From: Laburnicola sp. R22_1
Taxonomy: Eukaryota; Ascomycota; Dothideomycetes; Pleosporales; Didymosphaeriaceae
Assembly: GCA_014281115.1 (NCBI GenBank)
Contig: JACONQ010000020.1
Span: forward strand, 248,001 to 312,000
Direction: 5' to 3'
Length of the DNA stretch: 64,000 nt
Shown: piece by piece, positions 1 through 12,032 of the stretch
Numbering within the stretch: position 1 is the first letter of the stretch
Layout: each line of letters begins with the position of its first letter
Position numbers and translations under genes: made by a program
The notes under the pieces: generated by a model
Told to the model about the DNA's origin: nothing
Databases searched by the model: none
What the model saw: the letters and a program-made list of their open reading frames with translations, nothing else

Positions 1-825
1 TGCCTGCAGCTGTTCCACGGTCTTCTCGCCTGCATCTGGGTCTGACTTGGACTTCTTGATCGCCTCTTCAATATGATGGAGCGCCTTTTCAAGCCCAGTC
101 CGCTTACTAGCACAAGTCAGAGACACTCAGGAAGGTGATATACGACTTACTTCCTGACGCCTTTCTGCCTTCCGATATGAAAACCATCTGGTATAACGCA
201 CGCAGACCCCGAATGCAAGCACTTCTCGCAAACGTCGGCTCCAGGGCCCCGTTTGCATCGGATCTTGCTCCTTCGGCAGGCGAGACAAGCAGCCTGTTTG
301 GTCGACATTGTCGCAGGGAAAATTAACCTCTCTGTTGTGGAACTCCCATGGATCCTTTTGGTGACTTGCGCTGCGACATGTATAGCTGGTGGGAGATGGC
401 GCGGGAATAAGCGGTGTTGGTACCAGTATGGCTAGAAAACCCAGACATGCAGCGAGCGTGTAGGACGTGATACTGCTCAGCCCCATTCATAGCGTCATGC
501 GCTGATGCTAACCTTGACAGGCCGCGAAGCTGTACACGTTGGCGGTGAAGATGTTGGAGCGCCCGTCCGACGTCAAGTATAAGGGCCAGCTGAGTCATGG
601 TGACTAGCGCAGCCCCGCGTCCACCGACGCTCCTGCAATCTCAGTCTGACGTTGGTCTCATCAATTTGGTTTTCTGAAGCGCCACATTATTCACATCTTC
701 GTGTTCGTTGGTGCGTTCTCGCGCTGTGCCGCAAGATGTGGCATCGCGTACGGGTACGCACATCACGCTTACTCTAACTTGCAAGGACCGCCTAGTCATC
801 TTCAACCTTGGTAGGCCGTCATTCG

Positions 826-1218
826 TCAGGTTGGCTGGTACCCTGGATGGTCGATAGTAGATACATGGAAGCATGGCCTGAGCGGAATCTGTTCCGAAGG
901 ATAATCCTTTAGTATTTAAAATCCTTAAATACAAGACCGACGGATGGCAGATTACGGTGCTAAGGCATAGCTATAAGAGAAGTCGTTTATACAGTTCTCT
1001 CTTGCGCGTAGCACATCAGGAATCGCGCAGCACATCAGGAATCGCGCAGCACATCAGGAATCGCGCAGCACATCAGGAGAGCACACCAAGTCCCTCTCTA
1101 ACAAGGCTACGAGACCCACATATTGATTCGCACCGCATCGCAGCACACGAAGGGGCATCGGAATACCTATCCGCCTGCGTCCCCCAGATCGTATCAGGTT
1201 GGCCGGTACCCTGGATGG
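826..1218. repeat. 25-bp dispersed direct repeat pair
   Basis: The 25 bases at 826-850 recur at 1194-1218 with one T/C difference (shared core GGTACCCTGGATGG). The flanks look unrelated, so this may be the remnant of a larger diverged repeat. Function is unknown. Confidence 0.6.
1010..1077. repeat. 19-bp tandem repeat, about 3.6 copies
   Basis: The unit AGCACATCAGGAATCGCGC starts at 1010, 1029, 1048 and 1067. The first three copies are identical and the last is partial. It is too short and regular to be coding evidence and reads as a simple minisatellite. Confidence 0.85.
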
Positions 1219-1326
1219 CTGCCTTCTTTCGAGGTGTTCGAGGCCAGCCATGGCGACGGACGATACTTTCGGCCTTCGCCCTGCTGACGGCTGACAGTGG
1301 GATCTGTGTTACAAGAATACCCGTAT

Positions 1327-1512
1327 AAATTGACGTACAACGAACCGCATCTAGATAATTGTAGGTAAGGCTTCCTGCTATACCTACCTCCATCAGTACA
1401 TAGCTAAGCACCCAAACTCAGCACTAGTCCAACGCTAACCAATTAATGTGAAGCTGTGGGTACCTACTTACCCTACGTGGCTAGGCTAGCGCGGTTCGTT
1501 GTACGCCAATTT
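1327..1512. mobile_element. MITE-like element with about 22-bp inverted ends
   Basis: The 22 bases at 1327-1348 are the reverse complement of 1491-1512 apart from one or two positions (core CGTACAACGAACCGC). The 186-bp interval has no coding capacity. Size and terminal inverted repeats fit a miniature inverted-repeat element, but I cannot define a clear target duplication, so a chance or structural inverted repeat remains possible. Confidence 0.45.
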
Positions 1513-1853
1513 CTAGGGTACAACGCTGACTGGCAAAAGGAACGTATAGTGCTTTGCGTGCTGTGGTGTAAGGGATAGGTCACCCCCAGTACCTAATCGA
1601 TGGGGGCACGGGATCGATGGGTAAGCCGATCACGTGTCTAGGGACTTGAGGTGTCATCATCGGGTAGGCAGGCCTCCAATCGTCAGCCATCACACAGGAC
1701 GATAGCGGAATCAGTGGTAGCTACTTAACTCACTCATCGATTGCGAATTCTATCGAGCATCTTATGTTTTATCTCACAGCACGAACCCTGGAAGAGTAAA
1801 AGCTCTGGTTCTGCGGTCATATACTCTATATTGTCTCTCTTTATCTAATTACT

Positions 1854-2533
1854 TTAGCTTTTTAAATTATTAAACCACCTTCCGTAAGATACCTTTAACT
1901 TCGCTTCAGGAACTTTTCTAGCATCTGGCGTACCCGCGACTGCGATTAACATCATGCTAAGAAGCACGACTGTACAGAACGCGAAAAGCAACCCACTAAT
2001 CCATCGAAGTCTTGGCAACACCATAAAGATAAACGCTAACATGGCCTCAATCGCACACACCCCAGAGATTACCGAGCCTTGATTATTAAGTTAGCTTACC
2101 TCTCCGCAGACTTTGCCGTCTTCGTAAAGGGCGCGGGACACTCACGGTTCTTTGTTGCGTCAAAATTAGGATTCCGCTGTATATCCATTCGCGTCGTCCG
2201 GCTACCGACCTCTTTGTACAGCACCCATCCGGCCTGGTCTCCAAAGACGCTGAAAAACATGTGTACTGGATAGGTGCGTAGCTCGCGCCCCGAACCGACC
2301 GTCCAAAGGCTGGCTATGTTGCGTGACGCTTCAGATTCGACTCCGTATTGCGTGCACAGGACGTCCGTGAGAAACGCGCGGACTTCCACCGACGTTGCAC
2401 TTTCTGAAGGCAGTGGAGGGTCGTTGGACGCGCATATCAAGCTGTCCGCCTGCTTGTTGTTGTGATCTGCGTTTTCTAGGTCACTCCGCGTGCCCGTGCC
2501 TGTGGGCTCGGCCGTGTGGGCTTGGGCCGCCAT
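1854..2533 (-). CDS. Possible two-exon gene with a membrane segment
   Basis: An open frame starts at an ATG at 2533 and runs to 2096, giving about 146 residues of mixed polar sequence with no domain I recognise. It ends at a stop that overlaps a canonical donor (GTAAGC, first base 2099). About 35 bases further on, a second minus-strand frame (2060-1854) encodes two hydrophobic stretches and a basic tail. I could not find an acceptor that joins the two in phase, so the exon pairing is inference. The Tc1 element lies just upstream of the start. Alternatives are two unrelated frames or one gene with a different intron. Confidence 0.35.
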
Positions 2534-2722
2534 AGCTGTTACGAAATGACGACGAGAACGGTCAAGGGAGTGGACAGCTTCGCTCTCTTTAAGCGGTTGA
2601 CAGCACCTGCACTGCCTCATGCCTCTCCACTTTCGAGGATACATGCCAAGCCATCCGCGCGAAACGTACTCTACCGTGGCTCGGCAGGGTGCCTGATTGG
2701 CGCGCCAAGGCACATGCAACTA

Positions 2723-4035
2723 CTGTGGTATCCGGCCGAAGTAGTGTAGGTGGGTCGCGCACAGCAGGGGTGCGCATCCTATGTAATTAAATACGACTTT
2801 CTGACAAATCCACATTTAGCGTCACCCAATTTGTATAGAGATACGTGTTTCTTTGTCGCGCTTCTTCATCCCCACGTCACCCGCATAATGTCCGAACCAC
2901 CTTCTACACCTCGCCATCGATACCTTACCCGCGATGAGGCTGTAGAGGCACGCGCCCTACGTCGAGCAGGCCATACCTACGACTTTATCGCCGACCAGCT
3001 TCAATGTACAGAGAGACAAGTTGGCTACGCAGTTACTAAGGATCGCGTCACGCCCAAGAAGCGCTCCGGTTGCCCACCTCGCCTTACGGATGCCCAAGTT
3101 GATCAACTTGAGGCATATATACGATCCTCGCGTAGTAATAGGCAGCTAAGCTATCTCCAGCTTGCTAAGGGACCTTTTGAGCACTGGGGAGTTGGCGAAT
3201 ATACAATTAGGAGTGCTCTACGAAGGAGAGGGTACAGACGCTGTGTAGCCCGTGCTAAGCCTCCTCTTACTGAGCAAAATCGGCAGATACGCCTTGCGTG
3301 GGCAGAGGCTCATATCAACTGGGAACCCTGGCAATGGTGGAGGATCCTATGGAGCGATGAAACATGGATCACGGGTGGACGTCACAGAAAAGTATGGGTA
3401 ACAAGGCGACCAGGAGAGGAGCTAGAGGATACCTGCCTAGTAGAGAAGATCCGCAGAAAGCGTGGGTGGATGTTCTAGGGCTGCTTCTCTGGCATGTCTA
3501 AAGGTCCTCATCTGTTCTGGGAGAAGGAGTGGAAGTCAATTAATAAGGAGAGCTACTGTGAGCGGATTGTACCACTTATTGATGGCTAGTTACGTCTAAA
3601 TCCTCACCTAAGCTTCATGCAAGATGGGGCACCAGGGCACTCAGCTGCGTACACAATAGAGGAGCTTTCTTAAAGAGGGATTTATCCTATCTTCTGGCCA
3701 GCATTCTTAACCCTATTGAAGCTGTGTGGAACAAGATGAAGGACTATATAGAGGTGAATTACCCTGATCAAGAAGGTGGGAGGCAGCCAACATATGATCA
3801 ACTGCGTAGGATAGTACAGGAAGCCTGGGAGTCGATCACTGTAGAACAGTTAAGGGAGCTCATTGATAGCATGCCAGCTCGATGCCGGGCTGTGATTGAT
3901 GCCGAAGGCGGTCATACAAAGTACTGAAATTTGTATGTAATATTAGACAGAAACAGAAAGGTTGCATTTAATTACATAGGATGCGCACCCCTGCTGTGCG
4001 CGACCCACCTACACTACTTCGGCCGGATACCACAG
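2723..4035 (+). mobile_element. Tc1/mariner DNA transposon with perfect 70-bp TIRs
   Basis: Positions 2723-2792 and 3966-4035 are exact reverse complements over 70 bp, starting CTGTGGTATCC. Both ends are bordered by the dinucleotide TA (2721-2722 and 4036-4037), the target duplication of the Tc1/mariner superfamily. The 1313-bp interval carries one plus-strand transposase frame. The perfect ends contrast with a transposase that has three stops and a small deletion, so the copy is non-autonomous but could be moved in trans. Confidence 0.92.
2888..3927 (+). pseudogene. Tc1/mariner transposase, broken
   Basis: The ATG at 2888 opens a frame with an N-terminal helix-turn-helix region (about residues 15-60), then a basic linker and the first catalytic motif SDETW. 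The frame is stopped by TAG at 3476 and 3587 and TAA at 3671, but it stays homologous to the family across them. MQDGAPGH carries the second Asp. After a small deletion near 3708, NPIEAVWNKMKDYI carries the third acidic residue, ending at 3927. Two stops sit where relatives have Trp (GWMF-W-GCFSG and DG-W) and one where Gln fits, all explainable by CpA to TpA change. Known family role: cut-and-paste transposition at TA sites. Confidence 0.9.
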
Positions 4036-4319
4036 TACTATCATAGGGTGGCGAGGAAGAACGGCACCGCACGCAACGTCACCACAAACCTCCAGCAAGG
4101 GAGTTATTCGCAGGCAGGTTAATAAGCAATCGTGAGCAGGTTAATAAGGGCCCACTTTTGCTATACAGCTAACTATTTTATCTTAGCACCCTTACAAAGG
4201 ATCCTACTAGAGATCCACCCATACATCGCCTTACTAAAATTCTAAAACTTATCAACTTTAAAGGCTGTTTTATCTTCGAAAAAAATAACGTTACGTGTGG
4301 ATAGGCTGCCACTGAAAGC

Positions 4320-5945
4320 GGTGCCGCGCGCGCCACGGGTTTCGAGGGCGGCCAAGCTATGCCGTAATAGGTTAGTCAAGGTGCATCTCGGTAACGAGGT
4401 CGATTTGGAACCAGGGCCCCACTGCGGGAACCAATTCCAGACATCACAGCCCGAAGTGGCAGCTACCGCCACAACCCCAAATATCATGTTTCATGTTTCA
4501 TAAGACTTCAAAGCCTTTCGCACTTGCACAAGAGATCTCTTTCGTTTCAGTGATGCAGTGAGACTTTGGGCGCTAGGGATTCTCCAAGCATATCTGATCT
4601 ACCAGCTCCACCATATCCTCACTCGCCCATAGGCTGAATGAACAGCATCAATATCATCTCTGCTCTCAACGCAGCCTTTACCGGCTTAAAACTCAATCTG
4701 TATGCTGCAGCAACCCTCTATTTGCGCTGTAGAAACAAGCCATTTCCCAACCCCGAGCAGTTGCCATCCGCCTCCCGTGCTGCAAAAACCCCATCCTTGA
4801 CGGCGGCTACTGCTGCTTACCATGCAGCTCTACAACGGGAAAGCCTAGAACAGAGATCTTCAATGGCCCAACCTTGGCGTAGTGTATGTACGATCTACGA
4901 ACTTTCATAAATAACTCGCGGTTCCATTGGTGCAAGCTTAGGGGGACGTGTCGGTAACGAAGCCCCAAAAGCGCCTTCATGCCCGTTGAATCGCTGTGGA
5001 TTGGAGCATTCCGTCAAGAGGTTATTCAGTTGAGGTTTGCCCCAATGAGAACCAGCTACGGCTGGTTGTGAAGGTTGACTATGATGATCGTCTTGCATAG
5101 ATGTCGCAATTGGTGGTATCGAAGGCGTCGCGCTCGTGAGATTGGGTAGGCGAGGCTGTTGAAATGCCATCTGAATCTGTATCCCTTTATTAAATATGGA
5201 TAACTTGTGGACGGCGTCGTGACCGGATGCAGCGACCTGTACAGAGTCTGGGACAGGTGTTATGAGCGTTCGCGTGCGGCTCTGTTGCTTTCGGCGTGTC
5301 ATGTATCGCGGATTGTACGGTTGTACGAGGAAGTTGAAGGGTTGTAGCAATTACTCTTTGGCTGCACCCTTGATCTTGTGAAAGGCAGTAGATGCGACGT
5401 CGTTCCTCGTAGGTAAGATGTGTGCTAGGAGCGCAGGCTCGATGGTGTCGTGGCTTGGGTTGCCTAGAACGTGGTCTACGGATGATATTTGGCATGTTAG
5501 GAAAGCTCTTTATACATTTTTAAATGGGGTATAAGCAAAGAGCTATTAGAATATTGTCCTTTTGTGGAGAGGGGTGGCGAGAAGCATTTGCAGCGTTGAG
5601 ATTTGGAACTCGTTAGCTGACTTAGCAACTGCGCCACGCAACTGCACATTAGAGGCTGGTTCAAGACTGAACCTGCATCCTATTGGCTAAGAGAACTCGA
5701 CTGCTGAGCACAAGTTATTTGCGATGCTTTTGAGACCTATGATTCGCCATGGGAATCTTTTAGACATTTATTCCACCACAATCACACGTCCTGTGTTATC
5801 GAAAGGCGAACTATGGGTTTCTAGCTCGGCGTTGCTATGCTGTAATGGGTTAGATGTCGGAAGCGACAGCGAATCTGGAGCGGACCCCACCATAGGAACG
5901 AGTTCCGGACACCACAGTGCAACAACCACCACAATCTCAAGTTAT
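4320..5945. repeat. Diverged repeat copies at about 4330-4480 and 5800-5945
   Basis: Two plus-strand segments align over about 150 bases with many substitutions. Shared cues are ATGCYGTAATRGGTTAG, then a CCCCAC...GGAAC block, then a CACAACCCCAA/CACAATCTCAA end. A shorter inverted match (TTGGTTCCCGCAGTGGG) occurs at about 8978-8995. This looks like an old dispersed repeat of unknown class. Confidence 0.5.
5190..5495 (-). pseudogene. Fragment of a transposase HTH domain
   Basis: The minus-strand frame contains LTYEERRRIYCL, a GCSQRVIATTLQLPRTTVQSAI-like helix-turn-helix and a basic tail. This is the N-terminal DNA-binding pattern of fungal Tc1/mariner transposases. No catalytic DDE part follows, and a different frame takes over downstream (5350-4895). 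I read it as a truncated relic unrelated to the intact-ended element at 2723-4035. Confidence 0.55.
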
Positions 5946-6338
5946 CACCCGTATAGAAAATCCCAACGCCTTCAGCGCTTGTTGCGATAGTTTGCTACTA
6001 TGCATGTCACGAGGATTTGTTGACTGGTTGCTCTCTTAGTGGGCAGAGGTTGAGTGCAGATTTACGCCAAGCCACGTCTTGTGGGGTATCCTCGCCTCGT
6101 TAGGTGTCCGCCGCTCGGGCCACTGGTCGATTATTTTGCCGATTCGCCGAAATCCCGACACGGCACTGACTCGCCACGCCTTCTCTCCATCTTCAACCTT
6201 TAGTCCCTGAAGCGTCCCTGCCCCACGCTCGAATCGTTCCTTAGCTGGTATACTTCTGGTCTTCATGGATCATTGCCTCTCGCTCCACGGCTGTTATTTG
6301 CGTTGCGCCTCTAAGCGCGTCATCCACGCGTCATCGCC

Positions 6339-8820
6339 ATGACGGATGTACCACGGTCAGCGATAATCAGAGCAAAGCCCATCGCACACGGGCTGGATGC
6401 GTTCCGCGAGTTGGCTCAGTTGCTCTTCCAAGAGCTTGATACTTCTAGTCCCACACAGCTGGGTTGAATAGATAATGAAGGTTAGGGCGTCGGACCCATT
6501 ATGATGCATTTCTAACCAACACAGCCTTTCGGGATCACGCTCTTGATCTTGTATTGGCGCTGCAAATCCTTCCTGCCTCTCGTCTCCTGCCCTCGAGCAG
6601 TGACGGCAAGAACCTCTTTAGCGATCTCTCCAGACTCAACTTAGCCATCAACACTGGGGATTTCGATGTAGGGCGTGTGATACCTCTCCTCCGTGCAACC
6701 CTCAATGAGGAATCCGATGTCGTTATCTGGGAGGAAGTCTATAAACTACTTACAGAACCTAGCTTCACGACCGATGCCGCACCATCAACACCTCCCCCGT
6801 CAGGCCCTCCACGTACCGCGTCGTTTTAGCAGACACCTTGGACGTTTAATACGGGCAGCTTCGCAGACACATCCGACCTCAGGAGGAACGTGGATCCGAT
6901 ACTTAAGGATGAAGTGGAGGATAATCTCAAGATCGACCACCTGGGCGTTTTCGACACGTTCTTTGGGCAGATTCCAAGGCTTCGTGAGATGACGTCGGCA
7001 ATATTGCAGAGCTGCAAAGAGGCAGAGCCACCGCTCTTTCAAGAAGGTGCCGGCTGGGTGGGGTGGCTAGAGAGATGCGAGGAGACGGCGGTGCTGCAAT
7101 TCCTGCGCCGTCATGTCGATCAATTTCAATGGTTTGCGGATGATCACGACTTCCGTCCTTTAAAGCGTCGTCGCTGCATCACCACTCTGAACAAGCCCAT
7201 CCCAGGGTCGGTCAGCAAGCGAAAGCTGGACGTTGGGCTGGCACATCACCCAAACAATGAGGCGGAGGAGAGCTATGACTGGTCCCACATTCTCGTTCCA
7301 GGCGAGCTGAAAAGCAATCTGCGAGAGGACAATCACAGTAGTACCTGGCTCGACCTCCTAAGATATGCTCGGGAGATATTCAGCGCACAAGACACGCGGC
7401 GGTTCATTCTGGGATTTACCCTCTGCGGATCAATCATGCGACTATGGGAATTTGATCGGCTTGGGGTGGTCGGGTCTACGCCATTTGATATCAACAAGGA
7501 CGGCGAGAGGTTCGTTTCGGTGGTCTTGGGATACTTGTGGATGTCGGAGGAAGAGTTGGGGTATAATTCTACTATCGCAGGGGGAGGCAGAAGATACACA
7601 AGCATTCAGCGGGATGGCCGAATTGAGCGACTCTGCCTGGCAGACCTCATTAAGCGGCAACGTTCGGTCGCGGGCCGGGCAACTAGGTGCTGGAAAGCCT
7701 TTGTTGAGGATATGCCTAATAAGTGGCTCGTGGTGAAGGACTCTTGGGAGTATGAGGAACGGCCTGAGGAAGGCCTTCTCCTCAAGGAGGCGACAGAAGC
7801 CGGAGTCAAGAACGTAGTGCGATACTATCACCACGAAACCGTACACGTCGATGGTAGGGTGGACGATGTCCTTAATAATGTGCGCAAGGGACAAAGCGAC
7901 ACCGCCAGCCGGAATCCACTGCAAAGACGAGCAGTACCTACCGGATCTGTCACAAGCCCAACAACGTCCGGCGCTTCAGGCCGAGGAAGGGGGAGGAGCA
8001 GGAGCAGCAGTCGAACCATGACGCGAAAGAGATCCTCAAGCAGCATTCAGGCATCGATGCCACCTCCCAAACGGTCATGTTCAGACTCGCCGGTCAAGCA
8101 AGATACACACCAACAAAGAAATCGCGTTCACCATCGAGTTATTATGCAAGATGTCAGGAAGAGCATCTACGAAGCATGTTCTCCACAAGGTATACTGACC
8201 GGATTGCTTGGCGGCATAACAGGTGAGCACCACACAAAGATTTCTTAGCCATAGCTGATTTGTTAGGGCATGAGTCGCTATTAGATGCAAACATCCTTCA
8301 CCGAGACATATCTATTAGGAACGTCATGCTGAACATGGCGGAGGACGACGGGTTTTTGATCGATCTCGACCTCGCTATTAAGCTCAATCGCGAGAACGCT
8401 TCCGGAGCTCTGAGCAAAACCGGCACCAAAGTATTTATGGCAATCGGTGCCCTGTACGGTGAAGACCACAACTTCATGCACGATCTAGAGTCGTTCTTTT
8501 GGGTGTTGTTTTGGGCCTGTGTTCATTGCACTGGCCCAGGAGGACGACGTCGCGTGTCAAAGTTCGAAGCATGGAATTTTGAGAGCACTAAAAACCTCGC
8601 TAAGATCAAGAAAGGCTCTGTAGACAAGGAGGACAAGTTTACTAAGGAAGTAGAGGAGAGCGTCACAACTTATTGTACACCATTAATTCCTTGTGTCCAA
8701 GAGCTGCGGAAAGTGGTTTTCCCAGGGGGAAAGCGATGGCTGAAGCAGGATCGCCAGCTCTATTCTCGCATGAAGTCTATTCTTCAGCGGGCAATTGATA
8801 GCTTAGATACCCAACGGTAA
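6339..8820 (+). pseudogene. FunK1-type fungal protein kinase, one in-frame TAG
   Basis: Exon 1 probably starts at ATG 6339 and ends at 6462, with an intron to 6524 (weak GTTGAA donor, good CTAAC/ACAG end). The frame then runs to TAG at 6827-6829 and continues in the same frame as QTPWTFNTGSF...RRNVDPILKDE, a conserved FunK1 stretch, to a 44-nt intron (8223-8266). After it come HRDIS (catalytic loop), RNVMLN and LIDLDLA (metal-binding motif), with a stop at 8818. A Ser/Arg-rich linker lies at 7960-8110. Family role: fungal-expanded kinases of unknown substrate. The TAG lies where relatives usually have Gln (CAG to TAG). The rest is open, so the copy is either recently inactivated or carries a base-call error. 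Confidence 0.85.
8223..8266 (+). other. Intron of the FunK1 gene
   Basis: GTGAGC donor, GCTGAT branch-like site and TTGTTAG acceptor bound a 44-nt intron that contains an in-frame stop. Removing it joins ...GGIT-G to HESLLDAN and restores the kinase reading. Confidence 0.8.
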
Positions 8821-9954
8821 TAGTATTGTTTGGTCGAGTCTGCACATTTCTCCCTCTTATCGAAGTGAGCTTAAGGTCACTCAGAAGAATTTAGTGCGAT
8901 ACAAATACGCCATCCCTCTTTTTGAAATTGTTACGTATCGATTGTCGGCTGTGCCCGGTTAGCTGTGGGTTCCATTTTGGTTCCCGCAGTGGGTCCAGTT
9001 CCAGGCACCTGGTCAGGTCCGCTCACAATCTCATCCGGTGCTACGCTCAAAACGCCTTAGCGTCCTCCGGCCTCAGTGGCAACAGCGCGGACTTTTCAAG
9101 ACCGTCCACATCGAAAAATCGAGCGCCTCCTCAGCAACCCTCTGGCCGGTGCGGGTCGGCCGTCCTCCCTGCTAGCGTCACCAAGGTGTTCGTCTCTTCA
9201 GTTTGGTGTATTCCAAAATCGCCTTCGGCTAACCCCACATGTCAGCCTTACCGCGCCACACTGTGGGCTGTGCAATCGCCAGCCCTTTGAATCAGCCCAT
9301 AGTATCTCAGCTGTTCTCAGCCTGAGCGCCAGCATTTGAACTCTTCCCACTACCTCATCTATCAGCTTCTAATAGCGATCTTGGTTAGATTTCTTTCGCG
9401 ACTTATTAGTGGTGCAGGCAAGCTAGACTTCGGGTCCTTCATATGGTAAGTTCAGCCCCGCGGAGTGATCTACGTGTGCTAAGCAGTACTCCTGACAATC
9501 GCTCACTTATAATCATGCCTAGTTTCGTACTCCCTCTCAGTCTCTGAATGGGAACCATTGCATCAAGCTTTGCTACGCTCTGTCGGTTTCCTGCTTAAAA
9601 CAGTACACCATGTCTAATGTTGTGGCAAACGCTTCGCGGCTAAAGCCCGAAATTCGCTTGGCTCAAGCTGTTTGCCAGTTTGAAGCGGACCTCTCAGACA
9701 AGCAGAAAATCGCCTTCAGCACCCTTAAATCCCAATCGCGTAACTCCCCCCCAGATCCTAGCGATGTGATGCGCCTTACAGCTGAGATCGACCGTCAGAT
9801 GTCGAGAAAAGCTAGCGGCCGTTGCTTTGGGCCCCGTTTCACAAACTTCCTACAAGGAGTTCAGCAATTCGCTGCGCTTGGAGATGTCGTAGTTAGAGGC
9901 TCACAGAACATAGTCGCATGTGGCGTCTGGTCGCTGGTGCGCATGTCGTTACTC

Positions 9955-10001
9955 GTCAGTGCCTTGACTTTTGGTGCTTTCATCTACTAATACATCCGCA
10001 G
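9955..10001 (+). other. Intron of the NLR gene
   Basis: A 47-nt intron with GTCAGT donor, a textbook CTACTAATAC branch and CC-GCAG acceptor. Splicing is between codons and joins MSLL to SIVSFSSY, continuing the N-terminal domain. Confidence 0.85.
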
Positions 10002-12032
10002 TCAATTGTGAGCTTCTCATCCTACGTCAAGAAGTTGTCCACTCTTTTCATGAACATTGGTCGCTCAGCCCCACGTTACCAAACAATGGCCCTACTCTAT
10101 CCGCAATCCAGGAGTCTGCAATCACAGCTCTGTGAATATTTCATCGTGGCAGTTGGTCTCTGCCGTCATCTGTTCGCCTTCACAGAGAAGCCGACCTTTC
10201 GGAAATTCACATCTGCTTTGAACGATTTGGATTTGAAGACTTTCCAAACCGACCTCCATCGTTGGGCCAGTTCCATAAAGGAGGAGATAATCTCGACTGA
10301 AGCTCAAGAGAACTCTCGATTCAGGGCTCTATCCAGCAAACTTTCGAAATCCACAGCCCATCAGCAAAAGCTAGCCACGAATCTACGGGTGCTCGATTTT
10401 TGCTCCCAGTACGACTATGAGACAGCGTGGAAACAGACCCGGAAAGTCGGAAATTCATCCCTATTCGCGTCGCTTGCCGAATACCAGGAGTGGAAAGACT
10501 ACACAAGTTCTTGCACGCTTCTGTATACAGGCAAACTGGGATCCGGGAAATCTGTTTTGCTAGCGAATATCGTAGACCACCTTAATATTTGCGCCAGAAA
10601 TAATATGGTTGCAGTGGCATACTTCTTTTGCAGGTACGATATCCCTGGGAGTTTGACAGCGCGGACAATTCTTGGGTCCCTGGCGCGACAATTGCTGCGC
10701 ACCATACCAGACCTTTCTGTGGTGGCAGAAGCATGCGAAGAGACCTGTTCGACCGAGAGTACCGAAAGAGTACTCGACTTAATCTGTCACGGCTTCCCAT
10801 CCAGCCACGAAGCGTACTTCATCCTCGATGGATTGGACAAATGCGAACATGCAGAGAGAGAAGCAGTGGCTCAAGGACTTAAAAAGATTCAACAGTCGCT
10901 CAAACTCCGGCTTTTGATCTCATTTCAACTAGAGCCGAACAATAGATTGGAGGCATTTAGTAAGCGACTTGCGATCACCCGGATTGCTTTGATTCCGGAG
11001 GACAACCCAGATATTGAAGCATTCATTGAAGCGGAGCTAGGACGTTGCCTGGAAAGCCAAAAACTGGTTATAGGAGACCCGACACTTATACTAGACATCC
11101 AGGATGCTCTCGTAAAAGGATCGCAAGGAATGTTCCTTTAGGTGGCCCTCCAGATCCAATCTTTGTGTGAGATGAGAACAGACGAGGCCATCTGGGATGC
11201 TCTCGAAGACCTACCTAAAGATCTCTCAGAGACCTTTTCCCGAATCCTGCACAAATCAGGAGCATCAGGACAGTCTTACCAGACACGAATACTACAACTT
11301 GTTACAGCGGCCTCCCGGCCCCTAACAGCGGATGAGTTGCGAGAAGCTCTTAGTGTAGTCCCTGGAGACACTATCTGGACGCCCTCGAGAATCCTAAACG
11401 ACGTACATTCGGCGCTGGCTTGCTGTGGATGCCTCCTCACCGTCGACGAAGAAGAGACCACCGTCCGTTTCATACACCACAGCGTCAAGCAATTCCTCCT
11501 TGACGGCTCTCACAACTTAAACAAGATAGTATTTACAGCGGAAAAGGCACAGAGGGCAATGGCGGACATTATCGTCACTTACCTTAGCTACGGTGTTTTC
11601 GGAACCGAGCTATCCAAGACGAGGGTGCCTCTAGTTAGGATACAGTCAGCACCATCTAGTGTTGTTCGAGCCGCTGTAGGATCTTCAGGCACCGTCCAAA
11701 ACCTTGCTTTGAAACTCTTAAGGTCGAGAAAGCGGCCTAATTTCGACATCAGCAAGACCCTCGCAGAAGCGCGTAAACCTTTCCAGTCAAAAATGGTGGA
11801 AGAATTCCGCTTCTATTCATACGCGAGAGCGCATTGGCTACACCACATATTTTATATATCAGGGCAGTTGGAAACTATGTACGGTCTGTCAGTAAGATTA
11901 ATTAATCGGTGGGTACCTCAATCAGATGTGACAGCCAAGGATTGGACAGTTTTCGCTTGGGCCACTAATAATGGTAATAAGGCCATTGTTGAGCTCCTAA
12001 TCGAATTGGGTAAAGTGAATGCCAACTGGAGG

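Larger units (their letters stand above)
1..1852. other. No supported gene
   Basis: Only short overlapping open frames on both strands are present, with no recognisable domain, good start context or intron pattern. The stretch holds three repeat structures annotated separately (a 25-bp direct repeat, a 19-bp tandem repeat and a MITE-like inverted repeat). I see no gene I can defend here. Confidence 0.6.

Noticed and set aside
1010..1077. 19-bp repeats as a regulatory array
   Set aside because: Only three and a half copies, with no nearby gene start; treated as a simple tandem repeat.
6036..6266. Minus-strand 76-codon frame upstream of the FunK1 gene
   Set aside because: No domain or codon signal; it lies in the kinase's upstream region and is probably chance.
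10322..10882. Overlapping frames within the NLR
   Set aside because: Out-of-frame shadows of the NACHT coding sequence.
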